Shown here: positions 6,239-7,023 of the stretch, piece after piece
Numbering within the stretch: position 1 is the first letter of the stretch
Layout: each line of letters opens with the position of its first letter
Assembly (NCBI GenBank): GCA_021413595.1
Contig: JAIOQD010000400.1
Coordinates: forward strand, 1 to 7,023
Direction: 5' to 3'
Source of the DNA: Bacteroidota bacterium
GTDB taxonomy: Bacteria > Bacteroidota > Bacteroidia > 2-12-FULL-35-15
DNA: 7,023 nucleotides
Translations under genes and position numbers: made by a program
The notes under the pieces: model-generated
Seen by the model: only the letters and a program-made list of their open reading frames with translations
Databases searched by the model: none
What the model was told of the DNA's origin: nothing

Positions 6239-6270
6239 CAAAGCAATCAAAAAAAAGGCACTCATTAAAA

Positions 6271-6618
6271 ATGACAAGTATGACTCATAAATTAGCAAAG
6301 AGTATTATATTAATATTATTTATAATTATTCATTTTTATTGTGATACTGTGAAACCATATGAGCTAATCGAATTTAAAAAAGATTCTATTTGGGAAAGAA
6401 AACGTGGCAGCGATAAATTGGAAGGAATATGGTATTTTGACAACAATGAATTATTGGTTATCGAGGGGACTAAATTTAATGGAAACCTAACCCAGTCGAG
6501 CGCACGTAAATCCTACTGGAAAATTAAAGAATTAGAGTCAGGCTTATTAATACTCATTTTTTTAGAAAGAGAAGGGAATAATGTTATCTATACTTATAAA
6601 TCATATTCAGAAAATTAA
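6271..6618 (+). CDS. Small probable lipoprotein or membrane-anchored protein
   Basis: 115 aa from ATG6271; ATG6280 is an alternative start (112 aa). The frame extends upstream to 6142, but that part runs through the toxin end and attC5 and cannot be native. The N terminus (THKLAK, then a hydrophobic run ILILFIII, then HFYC with Cys24) looks like a lipoprotein signal, although HFY before the Cys is a poor lipobox. It could instead be a membrane anchor. The rest has short alternating strands with aromatic residues: GIWYFDNNELLVIEG, then YWKIKELESGLLILIFLE. This pattern is reminiscent of lipocalin-like small secreted Bacteroidota proteins. It is the only gene in cassette F and no promoter is evident. 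Confidence 0.7.
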   Translation: MTSMTHKLAKSIILILFIIIHFYCDTVKPYELIEFKKDSIWERKRGSDKLEGIWYFDNNELLVIEGTKFNGNLTQSSARKSYWKIKELESGLLILIFLEREGNNVIYTYKSYSEN

Positions 6619-6633
6619 ACTCAATAATAAATT

Positions 6634-6773
6634 TTGAATGTGCAGAGTAATAAGACCAGAGCGTGTTTCGACCGCTGGGTTTTTAAATTTACTCGTTACG
6701 ACCCGTGTGTTGAAAGACCGGAGCGTATTTCGACCGCTGGGTTTTTAAATTTACTCGTTACGACCCGTGCGCC
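6634..6773 (+). repeat. 16-nt tandem repeat tract, cassette F
   Basis: About nine units of 14-16 nt, starting 15 nt after the lipoprotein gene and ending 55 nt before attC6. After a degenerate first unit (6634), a block of four units is present twice. The block comprises GACCAGAGCGTG with a 4-nt lead-in (6650), TTTCGACCGCTGGGTT (6666), TTTAAATTTACTCG (6682) and TTACGACCCGTGTGTT (6696). The second copy runs 6712-6773, with a period of exactly 62 nt and only two mismatches over the 54 best-matching positions. The unit order corresponds to that in cassette D: AT-rich unit, TTACGACC unit, unit ending GTA or GTG, TTTCGACC...GTT unit. A spurious 64-codon frame runs through it. Confidence 0.88.
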
Positions 6774-6828
6774 TGACTTCTTTATATATAGGGGACGGTT
6801 CATAAAACTACGTGAAAAGAAAAACTAA

Positions 6829-6890
6829 AACTAACATCCGTTAAATGCAATGGCCCTAAAAAGGCCACTGCATTTAACTACTCGTTAGTG
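6829..6890 (+). other. attC6 cassette recombination site, shortest
   Basis: A 62-nt palindrome. The left core is AACTAAC (6829-6835) and the right core GTTAGTG (6884-6890), complementary for the inner five to six positions. The stem is nearly perfect: GTTAAATGCA (6840-6849) with TGCATTTAAC (6869-6878), one A.C mismatch, then TGGCC (6851-6855) with GGCCA (6863-6867) around a 7-nt loop. The sequence following (GTTAGTGGCAAGGC) resembles that following attC4 (GTTAGTGGCAAGC). The left core departs from RYYYAAC at position 2. Expected recombination is between G6884 and T6885. Confidence 0.78.
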
Positions 6891-7023
6891 GCAAGGCAAT
6901 TGAAAGAAATAAACGCAACTATCCGTTGTTCAATACTTTTTTATTTGTAAATTAGTTCTTTGTGTTACGACTGCTGAGTATTACGAACTGCGGGTATTTC
7001 GACCAGAGTGTTTTTTGGAACTT
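6885..7023 (+). other. Start of a further cassette without visible gene
   Basis: After attC6, about 80 nt of AT-rich sequence show no credible start codon, promoter or hairpin, and then the repeat tract at 6965 begins. Within the window this cassette has no coding sequence on either strand. Either its gene lies beyond the right edge, after the repeats, or the cassette is non-coding. In cassettes D and F the repeats come after the gene, so a gene located after them would be a different arrangement. Confidence 0.5.
6965..7023 (+). repeat. 16-nt tandem repeat tract, cassette G (cut by window edge)
   Basis: Four units in phase: TTACGACTGCTGAGTA (6965), TTACGAACTGCGGGTA (6981), TTTCGACCAGAGTGTT (6997) and the start of the T-rich unit (7013). 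The order is the same as in cassette D. The 36 nt at 6981-7016 are identical to 5169-5204, and similarity continues past both ends with scattered substitutions. The tract runs off the right edge. Confidence 0.85.

Larger units (their letters stand above)
1..7023 (+). mobile_element. Integron-type gene-cassette array (interior; no integrase visible)
   Basis: Six attC-like sites in one orientation divide the window into cassettes. If recombination falls between G and TT of each right-hand core site, the boundaries are about 529/530, 2818/2819, 4843/4844, 5412/5413, 6231/6232 and 6884/6885. The complete cassettes are then 2289, 2025, 569, 819 and 653 bp, with partial ones at both edges. All genes read in the same direction as the attC sites, as in known integrons. 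The content (toxin-antitoxin pair, short hypothetical proteins, a decayed gene) is typical of chromosomal cassette arrays. Integrase and attI are not in the window, so an integrase-less attC cluster cannot be excluded. Three of the five complete cassettes hold two genes, which is more than usual. Confidence 0.8.

Noticed and set aside
6142..6270. Longer start for the cassette F lipoprotein gene
   Set aside because: This extension overlaps the toxin's end and the whole of attC5. A cassette gene should start after the recombination point.
6634..6828. 64-codon open frame with duplicated segments
   Set aside because: It is formed by the 62-nt duplicated repeat block and ends at the attC6 border. 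Its internal protein repeat reflects the DNA repeat.
6840..6878. Rho-independent terminator
   Set aside because: The strong hairpin lacks a following T-run and sits exactly between attC core boxes, so it is explained by attC6.
5153..7023. Iterons of a plasmid replication origin
   Set aside because: Tandem 16-nt repeats would fit iterons, but there are three separate tracts in three cassettes, no replication-initiator gene, and no adjacent AT-rich/DnaA-box region.

Overview
The window looks like part of a mobile gene-cassette array from a member of the Bacteroidota. It is AT-rich, has A-rich leaders without Shine-Dalgarno sequences, and carries one clear TTTG-N19-TAnnTTTG promoter of the Bacteroidota type. 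Every supported gene lies on the + strand. Genes, singly or in pairs, are separated by six long imperfect inverted repeats. Their outer ends match, fully or partly, the integron attC consensus (RYYYAAC ... GTTRRRY). All six have the same orientation, each 3' of the gene or genes it closes. No integrase gene, attI site, tRNA, rRNA or transposase is visible, so this is either the interior of a large integron or a cluster of attC sites without an integrase.

Layout: (A) the C-terminal part of an agmatine deiminase-family gene, cut by the left window edge, then attC1 (457-535). (B) A 184-aa protein with a nuclease-like EHEN motif, followed by a 479-aa exported protein with MORN-like strands and a possible decayed FGE/SUMF1-like tail, then attC2 (2693-2824). 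(C) A 215-aa protein resembling the uracil-DNA-glycosylase fold, 4 nt upstream of a 347-aa coiled-coil, single-pass membrane protein, then attC3 (4669-4849). (D) An 85-codon remnant of a DUF1016/YhcG-type protein, a tract of 16-nt repeats, then attC4 (5288-5420). (E) A VapBC-type toxin-antitoxin pair with its own promoter, then attC5 (6171-6238). (F) A 115-aa probable lipoprotein, a second tract of 16-nt repeats, then attC6 (6829-6890). (G) The beginning of another cassette with no visible gene, running into a third repeat tract cut by the right edge.

The most unusual element is the repeat family. Units of about 16 nt (roughly TTACGACC-N4-GGT-R, or TTTCGACC...) are organised in a higher-order repeat of four distinct unit types, 62-63 nt in total. 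It occurs in three cassettes, always on the same strand. Two tracts lie between the last gene and attC, and the third is in the gene-less cassette. A 36-nt stretch is identical between cassettes D and G, 1.8 kb apart.

Functionally the cassettes look independent of one another. The toxin-antitoxin pair is a typical array-stabilising cassette. The two-gene cassettes B and C are the best places to look for uncharacterised accessory (possibly defence) systems, but the sequence alone does not prove a function for either.
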